A stretch of DNA of 64,000 nucleotides from Polytrichum commune (lineage: Eukaryota > Streptophyta > Polytrichopsida > Polytrichales > Polytrichaceae): contig OX485809.1 in the NCBI GenBank assembly GCA_950295325.1, forward strand, positions 16,444,144-16,508,143. The letters run 5' to 3'. The translations under genes were made by a program, and so were the position numbers. Below are positions 32,647 to 44,427 of the stretch, piece after piece. The first letter of the stretch is position 1. Each line of letters starts with the position of its first letter. The notes under the pieces were generated by a model. That model was given only the letters and a program-made list of their open reading frames with translations, was not told the origin of the DNA and did not search any database.

Positions 32647-33220
32647 TCTATATGTACAACATCTAGTATACTTTGTCTTGAATGAATTGTAGAATATTCT
32701 ATGGGTGCACCAACTTTGGCATTGAAATAGATACGTTGACGCCTTCTACAATGCCACAAGCAATGCTTCTAGCATATCTCAAATCACCACATGCATGTTA
32801 TTAGTGAAGAGACCTTCCAATTACGGACCAAATAACCAAGGAGAAGAGAGGGGAGCAATGAGCCATCCATCCATAGCACTCACCATCTCAAATTTGGATG
32901 ATGTTTTGTGTCTTCATTGGACACAAGTCCGACAAATATAGGTCATTGCAATTGGTTATCACCATGTGGTGAAAGTTACGCTTGATATCGTACACATGTC
33001 ATCTTGTTCCAAGTTGTAGTAGTTTCTCGTGTACAATATCCACTGTACACTATCTTGGATCGATCCTAGAAAACTCTTTAGGTGAGCCACAATTAGCATT
33101 GCACATCGTTCCACTAACACCTTCTACAATGTCACATGCATGTTATTAGCATAGAGACCTTCTAATTACATACTAGATAACCAAGGAAAGGAGAGGCTAG
33201 CGGCAAGCCATCAAGTTGAT
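32640..33220. repeat. Diverged two-copy direct repeat (~350 bp)
   Basis: Blocks in the first copy recur in the second about 350 bases later: GTACAACATCTAGTATAC with GTACAATATCCACTGTAC, CCTTCTACAATG, CACATGCATGTTATTAG, GAGACCTTC-AATTAC and AACCAAGGA-AGGAGAGG. No coding potential. Confidence 0.55.
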
Positions 33221-34749
33221 TTTCGGTCATAATCGATCAACTCATTGACATAATTTGGGAATTATGGTAGATATCAATCCTCCATGGATGAAAATTTGTG
33301 ACGAGCTATGACAACCCTTCTACTCTTGGATGAGCGATCGTTTTTGACATTCATGCCTTGATTTGTTACCTCCTTGACTTGGCGAGGATTGTGTTCAACC
33401 CTCATTATAAGTGATGTGGGGTTGGGAATAAGTTCAAGATTATAGTAGAATCGTATTCTCAAGATCCTCCTTCTTGCACTTCGTTTGGTGATGTTGGCTT
33501 CCCATGGAGCTTGGCACATGTGCAGTGACCGGTTTCAATGGAGGTCTGACTAACTTACCAAATGTGGAGGTGACGCTCTTTTGTGTAGTATTTCCATATC
33601 ATGGGCCTTGAAGCCACAATGACGAGATGTAGCATGTCTTGCCAAGCTAGCAGCTGGTATTTTCATTGTGTTTGACTCACCACCCCAAAATGGAAGCGAA
33701 TATGGAATGGAGGCGGGGGGGAGGTGTTTGATAATGTTACGAATATAGTTTTTCCTTCTATGGCCTCATAATGTTAGTTAACATCTACCCTAAGTTTGGT
33801 GGGTCATGGGATCGGGTGATTATTTGCTAAGAATTTGCAACTTTCTACTTGCATAATATTGCAATGCCAGAATAAACTTGCAATTGGACATGGAGGTCCC
33901 CAAGGATGTTGACCAACGTTAAGTTTATGGGGATTCATGGATGTACATGATACAACCATGACCTTACACGACAAGATGAGATAGCACCCAATCTTTTAAT
34001 TTCTTGACCATTTAGCATGGAATATATTTATTTGCCTTCCACCTGAATAAGATAGATTGGAGTGTACATTTGTCAAAGATTCCTTGTAAGTCCTATAAGA
34101 ATATTCCAAGTATGTGGAGAACCAAACGTGTATAACTTTGTGCTTTGGACCAAAGTTGCTCATCAATCTAGGCACTTCAGTGTTGTTGTTTTAATTTTAA
34201 TTTTTTTTTTTGGTAAATAGGCATTTTTGCTATTTCCACTTTTACTTGGTATAATCTAAAACTTCTTGTTTAAAAAAACCTTAAGTATTCACCACTTTAG
34301 TAGAAATACTTAAATTATGCCAAACTTGATATGCAATGAAAATGGTAGTATGAATTTTGTGAATTGCATGTCAACTTAGGATTTGTGACATTTGTGTTAG
34401 GGGGGTTGGAGATCAAAACTCACTCTATGTAGATTTATCGCGTTTCCATTCCAACTAAACTCCAACATAATGTCACCATACTACTTCGGGATCTCTAATG
34501 CTAACTCCAAGGCCAAATATGCTAACACAAATCCCAATTACAAGGGATTCCCAACAGTTGCAATTTTAATTTTCTTGGTTGTTATGAATCCACGGCACTG
34601 CATGACCTACTATTACCACTCACTTATAAATTCAAGAAATCTACAACATGGTATGCACATGATCTCGATAATTATTCACTTCTTTCATGGCTAATTAGAA
34701 AACAAGTGTTTTTGGTCACAAAATATCACGAATTGTGTGACACTTCTTC
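33221..34749. other. No gene recognised
   Basis: AT-rich sequence without a supportable gene or clear repeat boundary. The longest frame, 33274-33519 on the minus strand, is basic and shows no domain. Confidence 0.4.
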
Positions 34750-34752
34750 CAC

Positions 34753-34982
34753 AACTACACTAAATATGATATTTACTGTCACTTACTATTTGGAATTACG
34801 CTACGCTATAAATGTTTTTTTTACATCTCATTTTTTACCATCAAAGATTGAAGTAGTTGTTTGAACATTATAGAACATTAGCATCTTTACTTGGTAAAAA
34901 AATCACTAATAAAAAAGAAGAAGATAGGAATGTGTTACCCCGAACAGGAAGTGACACCAAATATCATATTTAGTGTACTTAG
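34753..34982. mobile_element. MITE, CACTAAATATGATATTTAGTG family, copy 2
   Basis: Left end TA-CACTAAATATGATATTTAC, right end ACCAAATATCATATTTAGTG-TA. A TA dinucleotide borders both ends. A subterminal inverted pair, GTCACTTACTATTTGGAATTAC and GTTACCCCGAACAGGAAGTGAC, defines the same subtype as the copy at 32.4 kb. Confidence 0.8.
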
Positions 34983-35357
34983 AACCGTTGAGGAATTTGT
35001 GGAGTCGTCATTGTGGAGATTGTTGCTTTGGTAATATTTCACAAAGTATTTATTCATTCCAGTTCTGAAAACATGGAGTATTTTGTTGAGAAAGGGACAA
35101 ATTTATCATTTATAGGTTTTAAATGAACTAAATCGCCCCAAGTAACTGTCATAAGCGTGTTCAAAGATGAATGTCACATGTTATCTAAGTGAATTCATGA
35201 AATTAGAATTATTTTTATGATGGTGGTCATCACTTCGACTACAAAAAACAAACATTGACAACCATCCATTGTGGCAGAAATCGAAACATGTTTGACAATT
35301 TGTTTGTTTGATCCATACTTATGGAATGCTGCTTCTAAATTGAAAACCCTCACTTAT

Positions 35358-35504
35358 AGCCTACCTATACTTACTGGTGTTGGCCATCAGTGAACGGTGA
35401 GTACATCTAATGGCTCACAATGGCTAAACCAACTCTAAAAGTGGTTATGCTGGTAGGAACCGTTCACTGATGGCCCGCACCAATAAGTGTGGGTGGACTA
35501 TTAG
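35358..35504. mobile_element. MITE, GCCCACCCACACTTACTGG family, intact short copy
   Basis: A ~147-bp element with ends TATAGCCTACCTATACTTACTGG and inverted CCAATAAGTGTGGGTGGACTAT. The inner inverted pair CATCAGTGAACGG and CCGTTCACTGATGGCC gives nearly continuous base pairing. It serves as the reference for the interrupted copies. Confidence 0.8.
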
Positions 35505-37240
35505 TTATTGTAGTTTGTCCCATAATGTCTCACAATAAATCAATCGATTTCAAAACCTACTTGAATTCACATCAAGTAGTTCACTGCATGAAAGCTAGGA
35601 ATGCAAACCCAAATCTTCAATTACGCTAAGTTATCATGTTTGTGGTGGTTTTTTTTGTACTTTCACATTTTGTTGGATGGGATGATATTTGATAGGGTCT
35701 ATTTTGTTGCAATAAGATTAACATGAAAGTACATAGTTCAAATAAATTATTTCATGCGAGAAGAGTCCTAGAGAAGGCCTCTATATCCAGCCAACCGGGG
35801 GCCTTTGGGACGGTGTCCCTAGTGCCCCGGGTTCCCGCCTGGATGGCCGGAGTGTAGTCTAGGGGGAGGGGGGGGGGCGCATTGGCCGGGCTAGCTGGGC
35901 CTTGGCTAGACCCCCCCCCCCCCGCGGTGTGGCTGGCCTATGAGAGAGACTTATAAGTGCCCTCAAATTAAACAACATTTGGAACAAAGGATCCCCTTCA
36001 TTTCTCCCATCAACCCTAGAGGGATTTGTTTACATCATGCACTGTGTAGTCCTCCCTTACTTCCCTAAAATTTATGATCGGCCATTAAGCTCATCCCCGG
36101 GACCACATCACTTTCAGTCAAGGGATCGTTGAAATGTCAAAATGGTCATTGAGCTCGAGGTCTCCAAATGACTTATTTTCAAGCCCACATTATCCATTGT
36201 CATGGTCCACCGGGTTTTGCGTCGAGAAAAGGTAAAAGAGGTTCACTCGCTACAAAAGTCAGGGGGATCATGGCAGAAAGAACACTATTCTAATCCTTCT
36301 TCTCATTTTGGGTATATATGAGAAAATCGACACATCCACTTTTGGGTCCACGGCCATTCCTCTCGCACCACGTTCAATTAAGGTGAAGGGGGCCCAGAGG
36401 TTTTTAGATTTTACATTGTTTTAAAACCTGACCATGGAAGTGTAACGGTGGAAAAGGCCCATCTATCATGTGACGACTTCGTGGCCCATGATGTAAACAA
36501 CCCCTAAGAGTGAACAACCCACACATGAGTTGCCAACACATGTAGTCTCCAAAGCAAACCAAACGCCCACCTCCCCTTTCCCCCTCACGACTATATAGAA
36601 TGGGCCCTCATTCACCCTCGACCAGAAGATTGTAATGGCCGAGGCACCTCAACTTATTATATTGTCATCCAACCACATTTTGAGGTATTGAAGCGGGGGA
36701 TGAAGTTGGGATGAAAAATTTGGGATGGAAGTTCTCCTGCTTCCCAAATCCCACCCAGTTGACTGACCTTATTATTATGCCTACCTTATCTTCGCGTGGC
36801 GTGGGTTGACGCCCAAGAAGGGCCCTGAGCCGTCGGATTGGAAGAGGGATCCCCCTCCATTTTCCCTCCCTTCTGAACCCTAAAGGGCGCTGGCCACACG
36901 CGAGCTGCCAAGCAGGCACACCTCAAAGCGACGCCCACCTCCCCTTTTTGCCCCCTCCCGGACAGATGGCGGGCCCTCATTCGCCCGCGACCTTGAGACT
37001 CCCAGAATCCCAGCCCTGGGCCTGCCAAGTGGCCCCCCCACCCTGCCAAGTTGGCAAGACCCCGCCCCCCCCCCACCCGCGCCTAATAATAAGTCCACGG
37101 TGGAGAGGAAAAACCATGCACAACTATCCAGGTGCCTTCACCTTATTGCCTTCTGCTCCGGTAAAGTGTTAGTTGGCGTGCCATAAATGATTATTTGGCC
37201 CATATGGGTGTTGTTTGAAAAGGTTTTTCCACCTTACTAC
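35505..37240. other. No gene recognised; GC-rich patches
   Basis: Contains homopolymer-rich GC patches at about 35800-35935 (long G and C runs) and 36790-37085. Several frames are open over the GC-rich parts only because stops are rare there. No domain is visible. Confidence 0.4.
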
Positions 37241-37373
37241 AACAATAATAATAAGTTACACCTTTCACATCTAGAAAAGGTGTGTGTGGGTGGTATTTGG
37301 TTTGTCCATCATGCTCTCCAACTTCAACGGATTAGATTTACACAGTGGAACTTGTGTTGCATTAGCAAGTAAT

Positions 37374-37852
37374 AGCCCACCCACACTTACTGTGCGAGCC
37401 ACTACACTAAATATGATATTTAGTGTTTGATTATATGTAGTGTGGTTACCACCTTATCTTGCTCAACACTAATTTTCAATTCTTTGATAATTAGTGTTAG
37501 ACATAAATGCGCCACCACCTTCCTTCTCCTTTTATCATTGTCAAAAAAAAATTCATATCTTTACTAACACGTATTTATTAAATTCGTGCATGTAACTTCC
37601 ACATATTACCATAGTTGATATTTAGTGTTTGAGTTTACATTTAATGTTACTTACTTTCATAGGGTTAGTGATATTTAGTGTATGCATTCGTATTTAGTGT
37701 ATCAAACACTAAATATCATATTTAGTGTAGTGAATGATTTCTACCAGCAAGGGCCACCTTTAGAGTTGGTTTGATCATTGAGAGCCACTAGATGTAACTA
37801 GTGCTGGTAGGAATTGTTCACTGGTGGCCCGCACCAGTAAGTGTGGGTGGGC
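37374..37852. mobile_element. MITE, GCCCACCCACACTTACTGG family, interrupted middle layer
   Basis: The left end ATAGCCCACCCACACTTACTG and right end CCAGTAAGTGTGGGTGGGCTATA are near-perfect inverted repeats. Removing 37408-37731 restores continuity with the intact copy at 35.4 kb. Confidence 0.8.
37408..37731. mobile_element. MITE, CACTAAATATGATATTTAGTG family, innermost layer
   Basis: Ends CACTAAATATGATATTTAGTG and CACTAAATATCATATTTAGTG, each itself nearly palindromic, flanked by TA on both sides. The interior includes GTTAGACATAAATGCGCCACCACC and the block TACATTTAATGTTACTTAC, both shared with the reversed copy at 59.6 kb. Confidence 0.85.
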
Positions 37853-38097
37853 TATAAGTCTATATTGAAGTGTCCACGAAAACCAGGCCAAATACAATAT
37901 GTACGTTGATTTAGTTACGGTTCTCGGAAGCACATGTTTGTTGATTCCTTAACTATGTATTTGAAGATGTCGTCCAATTTCCTTCAAATAGACAAGTTTT
38001 GTCTACGATGTTTATCTTTGATCCTCGTTGAACCACACACCAATCAAATGCAAGTGTGCAATGAAGAAAAGTAACCAAATAACATCCGCATGTCTTA

Positions 38098-38600
38098 AAA
38101 TCATGGCCAAATATTATTTCGACATACCACAACCGTTATGATCAAATGTGAATCTTTTTGGCCCATGTCATGGTTTTTGAGCCCACAATATTATACGTTG
38201 AAAACTAGGACTATGGAACCCACATTACACAAACATGAAAATTTTGTGAATTAAAAAAATAAAAAATAATAATACCATATGTATCACCAATATTGTGTTG
38301 TCATTTTATGTTAGTTCTATCTTTTACATATTACTGTTTTATTGATTTCTGAGCTGTCATAAGTTTCAACCCACACATAAAGTACATCCAACCACCCTAT
38401 TTTCTACCCACGTTGATTTCAACCCAGAGTAAGTTAATAAGCGCGAGGTCCTAGATGACCCTAAAGGTGATAGAGGAGAGGTACCCATTTCCGAATAGAG
38501 AGGTTGGCAATTCGACTCCTACTATGAAATCCTCTCTTTACTTGACAGAAGGAGGGGGGGGGGAAACCAACAACAACAACAACAACAATTCAATAAGTAG
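38098..38600. other. AT-rich spacer, possible SINE head
   Basis: No gene. At about 38450-38530 a B-box-like GGCAATTCGACTCC follows an A-box-like stretch, and an AAC microsatellite (38566-38588) comes soon after. That order fits a degraded SINE, but the A box is weak. Confidence 0.3.
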
Positions 38601-38608
38601 GAAGCCAA

Positions 38609-38956
38609 GAACCCACCCCTGCACCAAACGGATAGGGTCAACACACTCAAATTCACGTTGCACCCTGCACCAAACGGATTCTTGAATAGGGTAGGGCCAA
38701 TATGCTCAAATTCACGCTACACCCTGCACCAAATGAATTATGGAACAGGACAGGACCAACATGCTCAAATTCACGTTGCACCCTGCACCAAACGGATTCT
38801 TGAATAGGGTAGGGCCAACATGTTCAAATTCACGCTACACCCTGCACCAAATGGATTCTGGAACTGGACAGGACCAACATGCTCAAATTCACGTTGCACC
38901 CTGCACCAAATGAATTATGGAGCAGGGTAGGGCCACCAGGCTCAAATTCACGTTGG
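38609..38956. repeat. 59-bp satellite with alternating variants
   Basis: Five full 59-base units plus a shortened first one, each running from CACCCTGCACCAAA to GCTCAAATTCACG. Two variants alternate: ACGGATTCTTGAATAGGGTAG and TGAATTATGGAACAGGACAG, with endings CGCTA and CGTTG alternating as well. The higher-order unit is therefore about 118 bases. Confidence 0.9.
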
Positions 38957-39204
38957 ATTGCCTGATGTTGGTTTTTTTTTAATTGATTTAATAAGAGGCG
39001 TGAAAAGCGTAGTTGGGCATCAAAAGAGGTAAGCCAGCCTGGGGCCTTTTTGCTGGAGCCCAGAGAGGGCGGGGGGGATCCCTTGGGAATAACGAGAGGA
39101 TGGGCGCATGGGAAGCGTCGGGGTTCAATATGAACCGTCCAATTGACTCTGCCCCAAATCATGCAGCCGAGCATGGGTGTACGTAAGGCCGAGCATGGAG
39201 ACTA

Positions 39205-39229
39205 GAGAGAGAGAGAGAGAGAGAGAGAG
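39205..39229. repeat. GA microsatellite
   Basis: About twelve GA dinucleotides in an otherwise non-repetitive stretch. Confidence 0.9.
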
Positions 39230-39619
39230 CCATAACCCTAAAGTATGTGCATGTCATTTGGTTTGTTATTAACCTTTAAAGGACAATGCTGCCCCACGGG
39301 CTTGGTATTATTTTGGGAGAATCTTGTTCAAAACTTCTACTCCATTGCACCAAATGGGGTTTTTAGAATGCCAAATCGAGCACCTTAGCAAGATCTATAC
39401 TTCTTTACAATAGAGCCTATGTAAATTAATTGGTTAATCATGCTTAAAATGAATTTTAAAAGATATTTTGGGTGTGGTTTCGGGAAAGCATATGTCCTTT
39501 AAGGGTTAACGGTGTTCCAAGTTCTTCCGAGTATTAGACAACGAAGCTCGTGTCATGACATTATTCAGATCCGTAACATTGTTCCGTGGGGTTGAGAATA
39601 TTGTTATGGAATATTCTCC

Positions 39620-39910
39620 ACGTTCAAGAAATATATTATGTGGAAGCGATAGCAAATCTACAATGAATATATACGCAAAAACTGGATTGAAAATTAGACT
39701 CCTTTGATTTTCAATTAGTGACATACATCTCTTCTCAATCGTGTTCAATATTAAGTGTGGAGTAGTCATGAATATTTGGAGATGTAGTCGGATCTCTTTT
39801 GAACATGTGTGTTTATGATGTATCCTCTTTGATCCTCACCGAACCACATACCAGTCAAGTATAGGGGGTCTATTAAAAGAACAAGCCACGTAAGACTCAT
39901 CTATCTTAGC
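39620..39910 (+). mobile_element. MITE fragment, AGGTATGTGGGTGTTAT family
   Basis: Diverged but collinear with the copy at 14.1 kb: AGCAAATCTACAATGAA, TGGATTGAAAATTAGA, AATATTAAGTGTGGAG, CCTCACCGAACCACATACCAGTCAAGTATAGG. Left and right ends are lost. Confidence 0.5.
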
Positions 39911-40108
39911 CTCGTTCAAATGGAAGGTGAACTTGCCACACAAACATAAGCTTCTTAGCTTAGAGGTTTCCCCTCGCTCATGCCAAGTTGTCAACATTTA
40001 GTAAGAGTTGCGAAATTGTGTAGTTGGGTGTGGATCTAAGAGCGGTAGCCAAAAAGACATGTGTTTGAAAGAGATCGAACTACATAATGATAATTTTATT
40101 ATTTAGTC

Positions 40109-40111
40109 CAA
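40109..40111. repeat. Target-site duplication CAA, left
   Basis: The bases CAA directly precede the terminal CACTA and are repeated at 56548-56550 after the other end. Three-base duplications are diagnostic of CACTA elements. Confidence 0.85.
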
Positions 40112-40135
40112 CACTACTACAGAACACGTCTTTTA
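40112..40135 (+). repeat. CACTA left terminal inverted repeat
   Basis: Twenty-four bases starting CACTACTACAG, paired with 56524-56547 with one mismatch at position 6. Confidence 0.92.
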
Positions 40136-40271
40136 TTCCAACACCCACTTCACTACATGTCTTTTATTACTATGAAGAGTGATTGGGGGAATGCACGAAA
40201 TTCAATCATGTTCATTCAATGTCCGAATTTACTTTGAGGAGTCATGGTGGTGAAATGGGACAACAATTCAG

Positions 40272-40304
40272 TTGGGAACGCGCGTGTGAACGTGTTTGGG
40301 AACG
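40272..40304 (+). promoter_or_regulatory. Left subterminal TTGGGAACG pair
   Basis: TTGGGAACG at 40272-40280 and again at 40296-40304. The same pair occurs near the right end in the same, not inverted, orientation. It is a candidate binding site for the element's own DNA-binding protein. Confidence 0.45.
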
Positions 40305-40493
40305 CCCAATGGAACGTGCATTACTGTGGGTAGTGAAGTGGTCGATTTGGAAAGATTATCAGGTCAGATTGTCATATGTTTCAAGGGTTTAGAGTGAGTA
40401 CTCACAAAAAAGGGCGTCTATTTTTAGAATTTATAATAGAATGTACATATTTATATATAGTGAGGCATTTCTACATAACTAACAAAATCTAAT

Positions 40494-43400
40494 TTAATCT
40501 ATTTGAACATTTCTATCTTCTTCAATTCCAAAGTCATCCTCATCTTCAAAAAGAGATTCGTGCTCATTTGTGTTCAAAGCTACAACCATTTCGTTGCTGC
40601 TTAAAACCACAACATCATCCAAAATTGGGTCAGTTGGTGTTGCATCGTTCTCTAAAGATGCGGGCACCAATCCACAATGCTCTTCAACGTTGCCTAGAGA
40701 TAGGCAACCTATGTCCGGCATATAGTCTTTGTTGGAAACAACTTTTGCTCCCCTTGGCTCTTTCCGTAGAACCACCTTCCACCCATGATTGGTCAAATCA
40801 TCTGCAAAGAAAACTTGTTCAACATGGAATGGAAATGCGAAAGATTCAGCAGATAATGGTACCAACCTATCAAAATTCACTAGGCTAAACCCATACTCAT
40901 TTCGCTTCATGGTGACATTGTGCCCAACCATATTTGCAATCACCCAATTACAATACAACACAACCAATTCATATCAACCATAGTCTACGGCCAATATTTC
41001 CTCCACCCATCCCACATACTCCAAGTTCGCCGCCTTCATGTTCTTAGCACGTACATTTGATCGACAATTTTGGAAGAAGGTGGCGGCCACGCCACAGTCG
41101 CATGTTGTCAATGTCCCCTCTGCACTTCGCACACGGATACGGTTTCCAAAAGCATACATGGAGCGGTAAGATGTTGCTTGGCTAGAGGGTGGAAGAGACA
41201 AAACCAATACATCTTCATCAATCTCCTCTTCCGCCGCTTTGGCACGTGAAACCTCGGACTTGAACCAATTGTGAAAGGGCTCATCTTGGAGATTTTCGGG
41301 GTAGACAATCCTGCCATTACGTTTCTTCCTTCGATATTCCTCACGATCCAATTTGCGTGTGTCATACTTGCGGTGTGACGCCTGCAGAAAAACACAATAT
41401 TGTGCTGTCTTTCAAATTCCAAAGGTTTTTGTTAATATTACTTTACATAGTAAAGTAGATATCACGATGGAGAATAATAAATATATGTCATTTCCATAAT
41501 TATTCATTCTTTCGAGTCACAGATGCTTACTACGTTTAGTTATTGGCTAGTATGACTAGTGACATTATAATGTGCATGCCATTAACATATCATTGTGCCT
41601 GGAATATAATGTCACCGCCAGGAACAATAGTCATAAAGTAACTTACTCTCTTCACGACTCCAAGGGGACCACATTATTTACCACAAATTCATGGATCCAA
41701 TCGCGTATCTTGGGGGTTAATATCCTTGGGCGCCCAACACCTTCCAATATTTCGTCGTTCATTATAGGATCCTCTTTGTTGTCCCATACCCTGCGACTTG
41801 TAATGGAATATGACGTCATGTATTCCGTGCAAAAGCCAAACGCCTCATCTATTGCATATCCTTCGGCCATACTAGCTTCGGGTCTATTGCGATTTCGAAC
41901 ATAGCCCTTCAATGTCTTCAAATACCTTTCCATAGGATACATCCAACGGACATGTATAGGCCCACAAATATCTAATTCCTCAATCAAGTGCACCAAAATG
42001 CCATATAATAAACTGTTGCAAAGTGTTGAAACAATAGTTATCCGATATGACTATACCATTACTTGTATAAGTATTGGAGTATTAATGAAAATGCATTTAT
42101 AAGTGAACCCTTACTTTTTACAGTCATTATGCATTACCGCTAACGGTAAAGTGTATTTACTGTTAATAGACATGCATTACTTCTCAAAGTAAAACAAAAG
42201 TCGCTAGTTTGTACCTTCCAATATGGTAATGTAAAGAGTGCATTCTTTCTCTTCATTCCATGCTCGTGGATTGGATCCAGTTTGTCTTTTTTTTTGTTTT
42301 CGGTCGAGCTTGCCAACCAATCTTTTTTTTGTTTTGCAAACCGCAATTGATCATGTGCAAACATTACCCGCGGGGGACCTCGGTGATCCTCTTCTCCATC
42401 AAAACTATTTTTTAATCGTCTATACGGATGGTGCATTGCCAAGTAACGACGATGACCGAGGTAAACGTTCTTCCCCAACGACTTGGACCTCCTCGTTGAC
42501 ATATGTGGCCCACATGGGGGACAACCCCTATACCCCTTCGTTACTTGTCCGGCAAGCAACCCATACGCCGGAAAGTCATGTATGCTCCACATAAGAATCG
42601 CACGAAGGTTGAAATTTGGGTTTGTGAAATAAATACTCCCCTCACTTGAACTCGCATTCTCCAAAACAGATCCATCCGTTGCCATCACCCCTTTCCACAA
42701 CCTTTGAAGCTCCTTTATAAGGGGTGCTAAATACACATGGATATTCTCCTTTTTCACACTTTCTTTTCCGGGAATGATTAGGGTTAACATCACAAAAAAC
42801 CGTTTCGTAACTAGCCATGGTGGTAAATTGTAGTTTAACAATACCACTGGCCATGTTGAATGACTTAAAGACTGGTTAGAAAATGGATTGACACCATCCA
42901 AAGCTAGTGCCAAACGTAGGTTTCTTGGCTCCTTCGCAAAGTCCGGCCACCTTGCGTCCACGTGTTTCCATGCCTTTGAATCCACTATTGATCTCACTTT
43001 GTTGTCATTGTTTTTTCCCTCCACATGCCACGTCATAAGCTCGGCAAGGCGTTTGCAACGGTACATTCGGAGCAACCGAGGTATAAGAGGAAAATGTCGC
43101 AACACTTTCACTGGAATGCTCTCACTACCGGGAATATACCGCGATTCTTTGCATTGGGGACACTCTTTCGCGTCCTTCAATTCATTCCTGAACAAGCAAT
43201 GACCATTCTTGCACGCATGAATAGTGTTGTAGCTTAAACCCAACTTCCTCACCAATTTCTTGGCCTCGTAATGTGAAGGAGGACAAGTGTTCTCTTTGGG
43301 GAGTAGATCATGTTTAAGCAACTTGAGCAACTCGTCCACGCATGCGTTTGGTACTCCAAAAATGTTGCATACATTGAGGAGCATTATGATAGCTTGCAAG

Positions 43401-43807
43401 CGGTTGGTGGGGCTATCCTTGAAGAGCGGAATTCTCGCTTCTTTCAATAATTCCTCCATACTATCGTCATTTTCTTCATTGCTCTCTTCAAGTAAAGGTA
43501 CTTCCATGTTGGCCATCTCGTCCTCGTCTTGTTGTCTTCCTTCGTCTTCTTCCTCCATGCCCTCATTGCGTGATGTGGTGTTTGCGTGTCCGGGCAATCC
43601 ATCATACCTCTTGAAACACTCGTTCACCATCCGAACTACCTCCACTCCCTCCCTGCTATCTTCCACTGCTTCTGTATTTGTTTCTTGTAATAAATCTCCA
43701 TCTACATCTCTTCCCGTATCATTGTTTGCTTCTACCGTCATGTAGCTCCCTTCTTGTGTCGCATTCCATATGTCACGATTAGCAGTGTAGATGTCGTTGT
43801 TGACCTC
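40494..43807 (-). pseudogene. TNP2-type CACTA transposase, internally deleted
   Basis: The main exon runs 43807-42215 (531 codons) after a plausible acceptor (CATACAG). It has the TNP2/Transposase_21 signature: paired CPQC-type cysteines, LALDGVNPF, WPVVLLNYNLPPWL, an IIPG motif, DFPAYGLLAG and GHRRYLAMHHPYRR, ending in PYWK at a GTAC donor. A second exon (42012-41647) holds a DUF4218 domain (RWMYPMERYLKTLKGYVRN). A third (41381-40494) holds a DUF4216 domain and the acidic C-terminus. The segment that normally follows PYWK in this family, with its RHNLDVMH-type motif, is absent, and the exon 1 and 2 phases do not match, so an exon is missing. TGA stops interrupt DUF4218 (41652-41654) and DUF4216 (40974-40976). 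It would cut and rejoin element ends if intact; this copy cannot. Confidence 0.85.
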
Positions 43808-43859
43808 CTGTATGTGCATCAACAACAAGAAACAACTCATTTACTCTTAGTAACTCAAT

Positions 43860-44427
43860 GTGAGACATGTTGAATCTAGTGGGTTACATTTGGCGCACAT
43901 GTTCTCTTCTATTCCTTTCACAAGCATTACTTTGATATTCACTACGACAAGTAATGTGTTACGCTACATCTTACTATCCAGCACAGGAAGCCTCCTGGTG
44001 TTGAACATGTAAATGCATCAGGAACAAGATTCCATTACCTCTCGTGATTCAAAAACCTTGTATATTTACAACAAATCCAGAGGAACCATTACTTCCACAT
44101 GTTCTCTTCTGACACTTTCAACTTCATTCAGTATTTGTTCACTGTGTCCAGTATTACAAATTACTGCATCAAGTAAAGCACTCCAACACAACATGCCTTA
44201 TTACTTTCAGCGGGTATGTGTGTCTACAATAAGATTGCATTGCATGGGACGGCAAAGTAACCTTGTATAGTTATGAGGAATCCAGATGGTTAAATTGTCT
44301 TTACACGTTCTGTTCTGGTCCTTTGAAGTGTATTCAGTTGGGGTTCACTAGGTCAAGTAATGCAAGATGATATTCAAATATGCAATGAAGTGCGTGATCG
44401 ACATATTTTAGAGAAAATAACACAACT
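43860..44427. other. Spacer between transposase and SET frame
   Basis: No gene. It must hold the intron or leader just upstream of the transposase main exon. The sequence is AT-rich with several TTACTTGTCACA-like words also found in other CACTA introns. Confidence 0.4.

Larger units (their letters stand above)
37262..38097 (+). mobile_element. MITE, AGGTATGTGGGTGTTAT family, interrupted outer copy of a nest
   Basis: The left part (GTGTGTGGGTGGTATTTGG to CTTGTGTTGCATTAGCAAGT) and the right part (CTATATTGAAGTGTCC to AACCAAATAACATCCGCATGTC) together match the copy at 14.1 kb. The break falls at the position matching GTTGTATTAGCAAATCTACAATTAAG of that copy, where another MITE is inserted. Confidence 0.75.

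Noticed and set aside
35800-35935. GC-rich block with long G and C runs as an rRNA or LTR fragment
   Set aside because: No rRNA match and no TG...CA ends or primer-binding site; the homopolymers may partly be sequencing artefacts.
41108-41422. Alternative 104-codon minus-strand frame overlapping the DUF4216 exon
   Set aside because: The other frame carries the family pattern (HRKYDTRKLDREEY and what follows) and is the true one.
42238-43745. Plus-strand frames of up to 152 codons opposite the transposase
   Set aside because: They are shadows of the TNP2 exon, low-complexity Ser-rich translations of its acidic codons.
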